Source: Deltaproteobacteria bacterium RIFOXYD12_FULL_56_24
Lineage (GTDB): Bacteria > Desulfobacterota > Desulfobulbia > Desulfobulbales > Desulfurivibrionaceae
Direction of reading: 5' to 3'
Assembly (NCBI GenBank): GCA_001799285.1
Contig: MGTD01000060.1
Coordinates: 1-32,561 of the forward strand
Length of the DNA: 32,561 nucleotides
This document shows, piece by piece, positions 15,206 through 23,686 of the stretch. The translations under genes and the position numbers were made by a program. Each line of letters opens with the position of its first letter. Position 1 is the first letter of the stretch. The notes under the pieces were generated by a model. That model saw only the letters and a program-made list of their open reading frames with translations. It was not told the DNA's origin and did no database searches.

Positions 15206-16561
15206 GCCTGTTTGCTCGCCAACCAGGTAGGGATAAGTGTATTTGGTGGGCGTCACTGATGCCCTATCGGGCAAGGATCCTTTCGTCTCGACCTTGTTGA
15301 TGATCTTCTCATAGCTCACCAGCAGGGCCAGCAGCAGCATGTATGGTTCCATGATGCGGACGATGATGTAGGTGTTGGCGCCGAGACTGTGGACAAGCAT
15401 GCCGGTGGTAGCGCAGAGTAGCCCCAGGGCCAGGCCCCGGCTGAAGGGATCCGGAGTGCGGCGGTAAACTGATAAAAGATAGCGCAAGATCGTATAATTC
15501 AGAAAAGCAAAGCTTATCAGACCCAGAAGGCCGTTTTCCACCATAAGTCGGATAAACTGACCGTCAAAAAAACCGGCCCCGGTAATGCCGCGACCGAAAA
15601 CCGGACTTCTGGAAAAAAGTACCAGCGCTCTTTTGTAACCCTCGATACGCTCGGAGGTGGAAGGGTCAAACTTTATCCCGCCAATGGTTTCAGTACGGGT
15701 AAAACCCTCCTCTGCTTTCCAGAATCTGGCTCTTTCCTGGATATTTTCGGGCAGCAAGGGGATGGACATCACGGTCAGAATGGCAAAGGCAAAGATCAAG
15801 ATCTTGCGTTGCACCCCCTTGGTCAGGGCCAGGAAGGTGAGCAGGGAAACCCCCCCAGCCACCCAGGAACCCCGCGACTGGGTATAGATAAACGGCAGCA
15901 CCGCAGCCCCCAACAGCAGGGCATATAAGGTTTTTTTTCGGCCCTTGGGCTCATGGATGTAAAGACCGGCCACGACAGCGCCCAACACCACATAATAACC
16001 GCCAAAGGTGTTAGGCTCCAGATTGTTGCCTTCAAAAGGCATGGCAATGCGACCGCCGCCGGGGATTTGCAGATAACCGTTAATCGTGACGATGGCCATG
16101 GTAAGCAAGGCCGAGCCAAGCATGATTTTAATATCCCTTTTATCCCGAGCATAAAAGAAAACGACAAAGAAAAAGAAAAAATACTGAAGCATCTTAAGGG
16201 TAAAGAAAAAGCCGCTGGCCGGGTTGGCGTACAGCATGGCAACCCCGAGAGTGGTAGTCAGAACCAGTACCAGGGAATGCAGGGCCATGGGGGTGAAAAA
16301 CCGCCCGCCCGAGAGCCGTTCGAGGGGGAAATTCTTATTGATTACAAAGTCAAAAAGCACCCTGATCAGCAGTACGGTGAGCAGCAGATCTTCAACTTTG
16401 ATGGAAATTTCCCGGGCGGCGGTTTTACCTATTTCTATCTCCGGGGAAAGGGAAAAGGCCAGCGGCAGCAAATAGAGAGCGATAACCGGGTTGAGGACGG
16501 TGATCAGCAGCAGAATCAGCAGGACAACAAAGCCACCGTATATCAGAAGGATATTTTCCAT
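15203..16561 (-). CDS. Wzy polymerase / O-antigen ligase-like membrane protein
   Basis: This 452-aa protein is almost entirely hydrophobic, with about a dozen membrane helices (MENILLIYGGFVVLLILLLI at the start) and a long loop in the second half with RSPVFGRGITGAGFFDGQF, as in the Wzy_C/O-antigen ligase family, followed by FLNYTILRYLL and GMLVHSLGANTY. It either polymerises repeat units (Wzy) or ligates chains (WaaL-like); with Wzx, Wzz-like and Wza-like neighbours, polymerase is more likely. ATG 16561 begins directly with the first helix. The stop TAA comes from the tip of R4, so the last residues (LVGEQTG) may have been set by that insertion. Confidence 0.82.
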   Translation of the reverse strand: MENILLIYGGFVVLLILLLITVLNPVIALYLLPLAFSLSPEIEIGKTAAREISIKVEDLLLTVLLIRVLFDFVINKNFPLERLSGGRFFTPMALHSLVLVLTTTLGVAMLYANPASGFFFTLKMLQYFFFFFVVFFYARDKRDIKIMLGSALLTMAIVTINGYLQIPGGGRIAMPFEGNNLEPNTFGGYYVVLGAVVAGLYIHEPKGRKKTLYALLLGAAVLPFIYTQSRGSWVAGGVSLLTFLALTKGVQRKILIFAFAILTVMSIPLLPENIQERARFWKAEEGFTRTETIGGIKFDPSTSERIEGYKRALVLFSRSPVFGRGITGAGFFDGQFIRLMVENGLLGLISFAFLNYTILRYLLSVYRRTPDPFSRGLALGLLCATTGMLVHSLGANTYIIVRIMEPYMLLLALLVSYEKIINKVETKGSLPDRASVTPTKYTYPYLVGEQTG

Positions 16562-16645
16562 CTACGATCTGGTTCAACTCAAGGACGGTTTTTTTTGTAA
16601 TTGATCACAGGATAAGCCGGCTAAGTTTCGCACTGCCTTCAAGCG

Positions 16646-16806
16646 GTAAGCGGTTACAGGGTGCCGCAGGCTGTGGCGCACCCAGAGGGTATAAGTTTCG
16701 CTTGGCAGGCAAGCTGCCAAGCTCAGCTATAAGTGGGACGGCGATGCGTACTTTTGTACGTGAGCCGGACCGATCGCCGCAAGATGTGGTGCCCTGTGAC
16801 CGCTTA
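16646..16806 (-). mobile_element. Short R1 variant with nested R2, at the 3' end of the Wzz gene
   Basis: This 161-nt copy runs from GTAAGCGGTTACAGGG to CCTGTGACCGCTTA. It lacks the outer left part of full R1 and contains R2 at 16678-16730, with stem CTTGGCAG and CTGCCAAG. The TAA stop of the Wzz/kinase gene (16804-16806) is formed by the element's tip. No clean target duplication is seen. The copy at 25501-25661 has the same length. Confidence 0.75.
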
Positions 16807-19026
16807 TTTTTTTCTGCCAATTTTCGCGATCAACCCGGCAATCTTCCAGCGCAGATTTTCCAGGTTATTTCGTAAGCTGACCAAAAGATCACGTTGCAGA
16901 TTTTCCTTATCGATCAGGATGGGGGCTAAGGTTTTGTGCTTGTTGATTACCAGACCGGCGACTTTTACCATTAGGCTTTCCAGATGACTCCTGAACCTGA
17001 CCAGGGTGCTCCGGTCCAGTTTCTCGTACTCGGTCAGCAGCAGCGCCGCGTCCACTTTTTCGGCCAGAATGGAGGTTTCGGAGGTTTCCAGAATGGCGCT
17101 GGTGTCGATAATGACAAAATCGAAAAAATCCCGTAACGAGGCAACAAGGTCTTTCATCCGTTGGGAGTTGATGAAGTTGGCCGGATTTTCCACCCTGCTC
17201 CCGCCGGTGAGGATGTAAAGATTATCCAGGCCCGGGGGGGCAAGCAGGTGTCGGGCCGGGATCTCGCCCAGCATCAGGTCGGTGATCCGGCGAATCGAGA
17301 TATCCCAGTCTTCACTGCCCATAACCACATCACTTAAGCCCGGCTGCCGGTCAATCCCGAACATGCTGTGCAGTTTAGGTGCTTGAAAATCAGCGTCAAC
17401 CAAGGCAACGCTGCGTCCTGCCTGAGCGAGGGCAATGGCCAGATTGGCAGCACAGGTCGTGACTCCCTCCCCTTTGGTGGCGCTCATCACGGCCAGGGTG
17501 CGGATATCATTTTCCCGGGCGGTCAGCAGCAGATTCGGCACCAAGGCCCGATACTCTTCGGCCAGGGTCGAGTCAGCGAGAAAATGAGCCGGCAGGGACA
17601 GATAACGCAAGGCCTCCTCGATGCGCAGACCAGGGTAGCGATTGTGGATCAGCTCCAAGCCTTCGCTTCTGTTCCAGATGGTTAACGAGGTCATGATCGG
17701 CACCCCGAAGGTCTCGGCCAGCACATCCAGTTTGCGCGGCACTGTATCCAGGGCCTCATGAATGAAGCCGGCGATAAAGCCGATGATCACGGACAAGATG
17801 AGGCTGACCACCAGATTGCCAATAAAGGCGATTCTGGTTATCGGCACCAGGGGCAGGACCGGGTAACGGGCGATGGTTACATCCTCCACCAGCTCCGCCT
17901 TGCGCACCTCAACCTCCTGCTGCTTCATCAAAATTTTGTTGTAAAGGGCCTCATTGGCCTCTACTTCCCGCACCAGCAGGTCATAGGTCTTGGCCGCGTC
18001 TGGAATTCCTTTCAGCTTGGCGTAGGTTTCAATCAGGTCCTTCTCCACCGCCCTGCTCTCATCCTCATAGCGTTTTTTCTCCGCCTCCAGATCAACGATA
18101 AACTGCTTGATGATTGCGTTCTTGGCCTCTCGGATGGCCACTACTTCAGGGTGGTTTGGCGTGTAATGGTGCAGCAGCCCCTTTTCCTTTACCCGCAGGT
18201 CTTTAAGAGCCTCATTGAGCCTGGATTGGACGCCGCCGCTTTCATTGTTTGCCCCCCCTGGAACAAAAACCCAGCGGGTATCTTCTTCAGGATTGATATC
18301 CTGGCGCATGGTGACCAGGCTGTCATTGATGCGGGCAATCTTGAATCCCAAGGTGTCAATGATGTTTTTTCTTTCAACGTATCTCGCAAGGATAACCTGC
18401 TGCTCATCCGCAACCGTGGTCAGCTCCAGGCTTTTACGGAATTCATTCAGTTTCTCCCGGGCGGCGGTTAATTGTTCTCTCGATTTTGACGATTGATCGT
18501 CAACGATCTTGATCTCGTTAATAACGCTTTGATTTCTTTCATAATAGGCGGCCTCGCGATACGAGGTTGCCACCAGCTCGGCCAGTTTTTTGGCCATTGC
18601 CGGTTTGGTATCTTGTGTTTTAACGATGAGGATATTGCTTCCATGTTTGTCGGCTTCAGCCGTAATGCTCTTTTCCAGTTTCTTGATCACCGCCATGTAG
18701 TCCTGGGAGCGCAGGATCTCATCGGGTTGCAACTCTGAGGGGATCAAGCCGGCTTTCTGGGCAACGACTCGCAAAACGGGGAAACTGCTGATCATGATTG
18801 AGGCAGTGGCGATATGATCCCCAGGCCGGACAGTGCCGATAAGAATGTCTCCCACGGTGGTGACCTTTTCAATCTTGAGCGAGACCTCGGCTTCGTAAAC
18901 CGGCTCAGGCTTGGCGTAAAAAACCAGGCTGAGCATTAACAGGGCGGCAAGCAGACCGCTGATTTTAATCGTCCGTTTTCTGCGGTGGGTAATCTCCCGG
19001 ACGTCGTTAATCGTATATTCAGCCAT
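16804..19026 (-). CDS. Wzz-like chain-length protein fused to a BY-kinase-like domain with altered P-loop
   Basis: This 740-aa protein has a Wzz domain with an N-terminal helix (residues about 22-40), a long coiled-coil periplasmic region with KSREQLTAAREKLNEF, and a second helix (about 398-425), followed by a cytoplasmic CpsD/BY-kinase-type domain. The Walker A position reads SATKGEGVTTCAANLA near residue 515: the catalytic Lys of the usual GEGKS/T is Val. Walker A' (ALVDADFQAPKLH) is intact and Walker B reads FVIIDTSAI instead of DTPP. The C-terminus (IAGLIAKIGRKK) lacks the Tyr cluster that BY-kinases autophosphorylate. It may thus bind nucleotide weakly or act only structurally in chain-length control. 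It begins 18 nt after the exporter gene. Confidence 0.87.
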   Translation of the reverse strand: MAEYTINDVREITHRRKRTIKISGLLAALLMLSLVFYAKPEPVYEAEVSLKIEKVTTVGDILIGTVRPGDHIATASIMISSFPVLRVVAQKAGLIPSELQPDEILRSQDYMAVIKKLEKSITAEADKHGSNILIVKTQDTKPAMAKKLAELVATSYREAAYYERNQSVINEIKIVDDQSSKSREQLTAAREKLNEFRKSLELTTVADEQQVILARYVERKNIIDTLGFKIARINDSLVTMRQDINPEEDTRWVFVPGGANNESGGVQSRLNEALKDLRVKEKGLLHHYTPNHPEVVAIREAKNAIIKQFIVDLEAEKKRYEDESRAVEKDLIETYAKLKGIPDAAKTYDLLVREVEANEALYNKILMKQQEVEVRKAELVEDVTIARYPVLPLVPITRIAFIGNLVVSLILSVIIGFIAGFIHEALDTVPRKLDVLAETFGVPIMTSLTIWNRSEGLELIHNRYPGLRIEEALRYLSLPAHFLADSTLAEEYRALVPNLLLTARENDIRTLAVMSATKGEGVTTCAANLAIALAQAGRSVALVDADFQAPKLHSMFGIDRQPGLSDVVMGSEDWDISIRRITDLMLGEIPARHLLAPPGLDNLYILTGGSRVENPANFINSQRMKDLVASLRDFFDFVIIDTSAILETSETSILAEKVDAALLLTEYEKLDRSTLVRFRSHLESLMVKVAGLVINKHKTLAPILIDKENLQRDLLVSLRNNLENLRWKIAGLIAKIGRKK

Positions 19027-19044
19027 GCCTGCTTAGCTCCATAT

Positions 19045-22005
19045 CTATTTTCCACTCCAAGCTTCGCCACCACCGGTCGGCATTGAGGGCGGAGTCGAAA
19101 TGGTCGTGGTGGCTGCCGGCGCCGCTTCCCTCCTGATTGGGAAGCCCTCATTCTTAGGCCAGGCCGTGGCGCCATAGATATCCATCGGGGTGCGCATTAC
19201 GGTCAAGTAAGGGGAGAGGGTGCGCAGGAAATCGCGGATATTCCCGGCCGTGTTGGTGGCCATGTAGATTATATCGCCGTTCTGCAGGGAGACGTTCTGC
19301 CGAAAATCGCCTTTCTGGTAAAGATCATTGAGATTGACCACAAAGGCGTCCGGTTTGGTTGCATCCCCTCGGATAACCATTACCTCGTCTGCCTTGGCAT
19401 AGTATGAGGGTCCGCCGGCCAGGGTAAGAGCCTCGAGCAGGTTGATGCTCGCGTCATAGGAAAACAGGCCAGGACGCATTACCTCACCGAACACAAAAAT
19501 CCGGTTCTTGACCTCGCTCTTGTAGGGGATGAAGAGCACATCCCCATCATCAATAGCAATGTCATGCCGATAATCGGCCTTGAACAGGATGTCAAAGACA
19601 TTAACCTGATAGGTCTTGCGGGCTCTGGTAATTTCAACCCTGGTCAGATCTGCCTCCTTGAGGTAGCCGCCGACCCGGGAGATAAACTCGGTCAGCCGTT
19701 CCTGGCCATAAAGACGGTAAGTCCCAGGGCCGGTCGGTTGTCGGGTCAGATCCCGCACTGCGCCAAAGATGGAGGCTCTGTAAGCAAGTTTTTCAGTGGG
19801 ACGGACCTTGACCAGGGGATGCTTGATGTACTGCCGTAAAAATTCCGCCAACGCCTGGTCTGCCTCGGTCGGGGTCAGGCCGGCCATCTTGAAATCAGTT
19901 ATGAAGGAGAAAGAGACCGTTCCTCTTGGGGAAACATTCAACTTGTAGGTGTTTTCTTTAATCCCTTCCCAGATGGTTGCCTCCACCACGTCTGTGGGGC
20001 CAATCCGGTATTCGGCAACCCCATCTGTTACCTTAAAAGACTGGTATTCCCGCATTGGAATCAGCTCCGGCGCCTCTTCAAACGGGTCAATGTTTTGGGC
20101 ACGCCCAAGCACGGCCGGTTCGCCAGCGTCTGAGCCCAGTCCGGATAAACGGGTTGAGGCGGTCGTGGTTATTTCCCCAGCGCTTTTGCCTGGCAACTCC
20201 TCGACGATCGGATCCCCCCGGAGAATAACGCGGATATCCACCCTCCGGTTTTTCTGCAGGGTGGCCTGATCGTTACCTGGATACTGGACCACACTGTCTC
20301 CAAAAGCCTCTTGCCTGATCCTCTCAGGCAGAATACTCTGCTCGCTTAGATAACGGGCGACACTCCGGACCCGCCCTTCGGAAAGTATCTGGTTGTTGGG
20401 AAATTCGGAGGTGTTAATGTCCCGGATATCGGCAAAACCGTCCATTTCCAGCGAAGTGCCTTCCGTGGTCCGCAGAAACTCCGCCACCCGGTTCAGGACC
20501 ACAATGGTTTCCGGCCGCAGATTAACCTTGCCGGTATCGAAAAAAACCGCCGTGGTAAAAACCGGGATTACTATCTTCTCGAGGATTTTTTCGATTTTTA
20601 CCACCGGGGGCGGCGGCAAGGGGATAGCTTCTTTTTTGCGGCAGTCGGCGGAAAAAACCCCGGGCGTGGCCGGGCCCTGCAGCCAAATTTTTAGTCCCTC
20701 ACCATGGGAGGCGGCGATCAAATCCGGCTTCCCGTCGCCATTGATATCCCGGATGGCAAGATCGTGATAATATCCGGCCTTGGGAAGGCCCTCGTCCCTG
20801 GCCTCCCATTTTCTCCCCCCTCCGGGGCCAAGTTCCTGATACCAGATAAAAAGCCCATGGTTGTCGTTGGAGGTCGCGACGATATCCAGCAGGCCATTGC
20901 CGTCGAGATCAACCGCCTTGGCCCGCCAGAAGCTTCCTTTTGCCGTAAGCTTTTCCGAGCGAGGGAAACCGCTTTTCCCATCGCCATAGTAAATATGCAC
21001 CCCGTTGAAATTGGAGGCCGCAATGATATCCGGGTTGCCGTCACCGTCAATATCGGCGATCTCCACTCCCCAGTAGGAATCCCTGGCGAGCACCGGGCCG
21101 GCTGACCAACGGCCGTCACCCAGGCCGAACCAAACCCGCAAAGAGGCCGAATCGACTCCCCAGCCCGCTCCGGCAATATCCAGTTTGCCGTCATGGTTTA
21201 AATCAGCAACCGCGATATCCTTGTAAATACCAATCCGGGTGGGGCCGGTTTCGGAGGCAAAGTTCCCCTGGCCGTTACCCAGCCAGACCTGGATGCCGCC
21301 GATGTTGATGTTGGAGGTGTTGGCCGCGATGAGATCAAGATGACCGTCGCCGTTGATATCGACCAGGCGCAAGCCCTCGTAAAGCTCTTTTTCGGTTATC
21401 GGGGGCGTGGTAATAAAACGGCCCTGTTCGTTGATTCGGATGTGGATGCCCTTGGTATCGCCGATACTGGAGAAAATTAGATCCTTGTAGCCGTCTCCGG
21501 TGATGTCTCCAGCGGTTATCGAGCGGACATCAGCCCTGATTCGGATCCGCTGCTCCCGTGCCCAATTGCCGGCCCCATCGCCCAGCCAGTAAAAAATATC
21601 GCCTGGTTCGGTGCTGCCGCCGATGATATCCAGGCCGCACTCATTATTAAAGTCATCTACCCACAGACTGCGATAACTGCCGGACATCTCCGGGCCGATG
21701 TCCAGAGACCATCTATTTTCAGCTTTGACCCGAGCCACTCCCGGATCAAGCAGGGCAAAAGGCATCGATCCGGCACATCCGGCGAGGAAAGGCAGAACAC
21801 AGCAGATGGCCGCGACCAACCGAGCCAGAGAAGAATTTTTCAGTAACCAATCACGGGGTAAACCCACAGAGGTCAAATAACCACGGAACAAGCGGCCATA
21901 GGGTGCCGCAGGTTGCGGCAAGCGGGCTGGCGATGCGTACTTTTGTACGTGAGCCGGACCGATCGCCGCAAGATGTGGTGCCCGGTGATCGCTTACCTTT
22001 TTCAT
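19045..22005 (-). CDS. Outer-membrane polysaccharide exporter fusing FG-GAP, OmpA and Wza/SLBB domains
   Basis: This is a 986-aa protein. After an N-terminal stretch encoded by repeat R1 (residues about 4-57) comes a lipoprotein signal with lipobox LAGC (Cys77). Residues about 90-440 hold several FG-GAP/VCBS-type blade repeats (DINGDGHLDLIAAN, DIDGDGNPDIIAAS, DLDGNGLLDIVATS) with Ca-binding DxDGDG loops. Residues 467-590 form an OmpA-like peptidoglycan-binding domain (AVFFDTGKVNLRPE, GFADIRD, LSEGRVRSVARYL). Residues 664-950 are Poly_export plus SLBB (YRIGPTDVVEATIW, IFGAVRDLTRQP, IFVFGEVMRPGLF). Wza-family proteins are usually about 350-400 aa with only the last part. It probably forms the outer-membrane channel, anchored to peptidoglycan, with a beta-propeller. 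The start ATG overlaps the HD-GYP stop (ATGA). Confidence 0.88.
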   Translation of the reverse strand: MKKVSDHRAPHLAAIGPAHVQKYASPARLPQPAAPYGRLFRGYLTSVGLPRDWLLKNSSLARLVAAICCVLPFLAGCAGSMPFALLDPGVARVKAENRWSLDIGPEMSGSYRSLWVDDFNNECGLDIIGGSTEPGDIFYWLGDGAGNWAREQRIRIRADVRSITAGDITGDGYKDLIFSSIGDTKGIHIRINEQGRFITTPPITEKELYEGLRLVDINGDGHLDLIAANTSNINIGGIQVWLGNGQGNFASETGPTRIGIYKDIAVADLNHDGKLDIAGAGWGVDSASLRVWFGLGDGRWSAGPVLARDSYWGVEIADIDGDGNPDIIAASNFNGVHIYYGDGKSGFPRSEKLTAKGSFWRAKAVDLDGNGLLDIVATSNDNHGLFIWYQELGPGGGRKWEARDEGLPKAGYYHDLAIRDINGDGKPDLIAASHGEGLKIWLQGPATPGVFSADCRKKEAIPLPPPPVVKIEKILEKIVIPVFTTAVFFDTGKVNLRPETIVVLNRVAEFLRTTEGTSLEMDGFADIRDINTSEFPNNQILSEGRVRSVARYLSEQSILPERIRQEAFGDSVVQYPGNDQATLQKNRRVDIRVILRGDPIVEELPGKSAGEITTTASTRLSGLGSDAGEPAVLGRAQNIDPFEEAPELIPMREYQSFKVTDGVAEYRIGPTDVVEATIWEGIKENTYKLNVSPRGTVSFSFITDFKMAGLTPTEADQALAEFLRQYIKHPLVKVRPTEKLAYRASIFGAVRDLTRQPTGPGTYRLYGQERLTEFISRVGGYLKEADLTRVEITRARKTYQVNVFDILFKADYRHDIAIDDGDVLFIPYKSEVKNRIFVFGEVMRPGLFSYDASINLLEALTLAGGPSYYAKADEVMVIRGDATKPDAFVVNLNDLYQKGDFRQNVSLQNGDIIYMATNTAGNIRDFLRTLSPYLTVMRTPMDIYGATAWPKNEGFPIRREAAPAATTTISTPPSMPTGGGEAWSGK
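21843..21996 (-). mobile_element. R1 element inserted just after the start codon of the exporter gene
   Basis: A 154-nt R1 copy with ends GTAACCAATCACGGGG and CCCGGTGATCGCTTAC is flanked by ATTTTTCA (21835-21842) and CTTTTTCA (21997-22004), a 7/8 target duplication. It lies in the opposite orientation, relative to its host gene, to the copies in the DegT and HD-GYP genes. Insert plus duplication is 162 nt, so the frame is kept. R2 is absent. Confidence 0.87.
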
Positions 22006-23615
22006 GCTGCGTTTTCCTCTAACTCATTCTCCGCTTTGTCGGTGGTTTTGCCTTCTTGGTCAAAAGAGGAATCTACCACTGTCAGCAACGGCTCGTGCAT
22101 CAAGTTATATTGCTTGGGTTCGGTCAGCCGACGGCCACGGGCGTCAGTCAATACCGTCACCTCCGGCCTTAAGGGGGCCAGCCTGTTGGCTTTATGCACC
22201 ATGGCGATTTCGCCGGTATTAAGCTGAACATAGAGGCCAACCGGGAAAATCGCGAACTCGTCAATAAGTACCTTCATCAGTCGCCGACTTAACTGTCCTT
22301 GCCCGCGTTCGATAATCTCCTTGACTATCTCGAAGGGGATTTTTCTCTTCCTCTGCGGCCGGGGCTGGAGCATGGCGGTAAAGGTGTCGGCCAGGGAGAT
22401 GATGCTGGCGTACTCGTGGATTTCATCAGCCCGCAAACCCCTAGGGTAGCCGGAGCCGTCCGTCCTTTCATGCACCTGGCGGGCGACCTCGGCTATCACC
22501 GCAGGCAAGCCGCTCTCTTTGAGGATCTCGTATGAGTAAATGGGATGTTTTTTTATTTCTGCCAACTCGTCCTGCTCCAATTTGCCTTTCTTCATCACCA
22601 CAGTCGGCGAAACCCTAAGCATGCCGATATCGTGCAACATGGCGCAGAGTGTCAGTTCTCGCAGGTCGTTTTGTTCATAGCCAAGGACTATTCCCATTTT
22701 GGTGGCAACTACGGACATGTCCAGTTGATGGGAGGTGAGATCATCGCTGCGTTTTTTGGCAAACAGCATCCTGATAAGGGTGTTGTCCGCCATTAAGGAG
22801 GTCATGATCATTTCGGCTATGGTGTTGATGGCTGCGAGATCAGAAGACTTATTTCCCTGGCAGAGGTTCTGCTGATATTCGTTCAGCCCGTTCCACATGT
22901 GCTGCCAGAAAGGATCCGTAAACTCTCTTGCTTCGTTTTGTTCTTTCTGCCCGGGCAGGGGGCCGGGTGAGACGTTGACCGGCTCATCAGCAGAGGGTGG
23001 CGGCGTTTTTTCAGCGATAGCCACTGCTATATCTTCAGCCTGATCAGTTTCGACCGCAGTATCTTCAATCTGAACCGATTCGGTCTGCATCTCTTCCGGC
23101 TGAGCGTTTTCTTCCACAAGTGCTACGACATGAGTATCAGGAGGTGGTTTCGGTTCGGTGATCAGCGGCTCAGCTTCAGTTTCAGCCATGGTTTGACTTG
23201 CGTTGCCGGCAATGGCAAGTTCGGAGTCCTCATTAGCATCTGGAACTAAGCAGACCACAGGTAAGCGATCACCGGGCACCACATCTTGCGGCGATCGGTC
23301 CGGCTCACTTACCAAAGTACGCATCGCCGTCCCGCTTATAGCTGAGCTGGGCAGCTTGTCTGCCCTAGCGAAACTTATGCCCTCTGGGTGCGCCGCAACC
23401 TGCGGCACCCTGTGGCCGCTTGTTCCGTGGTTATTTGACCTTTGGGGGGGTGCCCCGTGATCGGCTACGACAACAGAAGCATCTGTCTCTGTTTTTGCTT
23501 CGTTATCCTCCGCTTGCGGCTCTTCCCCCGTCACCTTCTCCGGCGCAGCCACAAACACGGCATTTCTCTCGCCTGGGTAGGACGACATGGTTCTTAAAAC
23601 ATGGGTCAATCTCAT
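22002..23615 (-). CDS. HD-GYP domain protein with an in-frame R1+R2 insertion
   Basis: This 537-aa protein's second half is an HD-GYP c-di-GMP phosphodiesterase-like domain: LTLCAMLHDIGM with H328/D329, KKHPIYSYEIL, and VHERTDGSGYPRGL around 381-394 (the motif normally starts HHE; the first His is Val here), then SLADTFTAML. The C-terminal part (YVQLNTGEIAMVHKANRLAP) is the usual HD-GYP tail. The first 230 residues are acidic and low complexity, without a membrane segment. Residues about 49-120 are encoded by repeat R1 with nested R2 and do not belong to any domain. The HD-GYP gene overlaps the exporter start (ATGA), so c-di-GMP turnover is coupled to exporter synthesis. Confidence 0.85.
   Translation of the reverse strand: MRLTHVLRTMSSYPGERNAVFVAAPEKVTGEEPQAEDNEAKTETDASVVVADHGAPPQRSNNHGTSGHRVPQVAAHPEGISFARADKLPSSAISGTAMRTLVSEPDRSPQDVVPGDRLPVVCLVPDANEDSELAIAGNASQTMAETEAEPLITEPKPPPDTHVVALVEENAQPEEMQTESVQIEDTAVETDQAEDIAVAIAEKTPPPSADEPVNVSPGPLPGQKEQNEAREFTDPFWQHMWNGLNEYQQNLCQGNKSSDLAAINTIAEMIMTSLMADNTLIRMLFAKKRSDDLTSHQLDMSVVATKMGIVLGYEQNDLRELTLCAMLHDIGMLRVSPTVVMKKGKLEQDELAEIKKHPIYSYEILKESGLPAVIAEVARQVHERTDGSGYPRGLRADEIHEYASIISLADTFTAMLQPRPQRKRKIPFEIVKEIIERGQGQLSRRLMKVLIDEFAIFPVGLYVQLNTGEIAMVHKANRLAPLRPEVTVLTDARGRRLTEPKQYNLMHEPLLTVVDSSFDQEGKTTDKAENELEENAA
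23261..23468 (+). mobile_element. R1 element with nested R2 inside the HD-GYP gene
   Basis: GTAAGCGATCACCGGGC at the left and GCCCCGTGATCGGCTAC at the right are inverted ends. The direct repeats GACCACAG (23253-23260) and GACAACAG (23469-23476) match at 7 of 8 bases. The 208 nt plus 8 is 216, 72 codons. Compared with the DegT copy, the extra 54 nt is exactly R2 (23338-23391). Confidence 0.88.
23338..23391 (+). repeat. R2 hairpin repeat nested in R1
   Basis: This is 54 nt, 18 codons of the HD-GYP frame. Its stem is GGGCAG and CTGCCC around a CTTGT loop. The junctions with R1 (CCGCTT before, GCCGCAACC after) are the same as in the short R1 copies at 16646 and 25501, so R2 entered R1 once and the composite then spread. 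Confidence 0.8.
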
Positions 23616-23686
23616 ACGTTATGCGTCTCCAGCTCTGTCGTAACCGACCCCTAACCCCTAAGCCCTAAGCTTTAACGTGGACTCAG

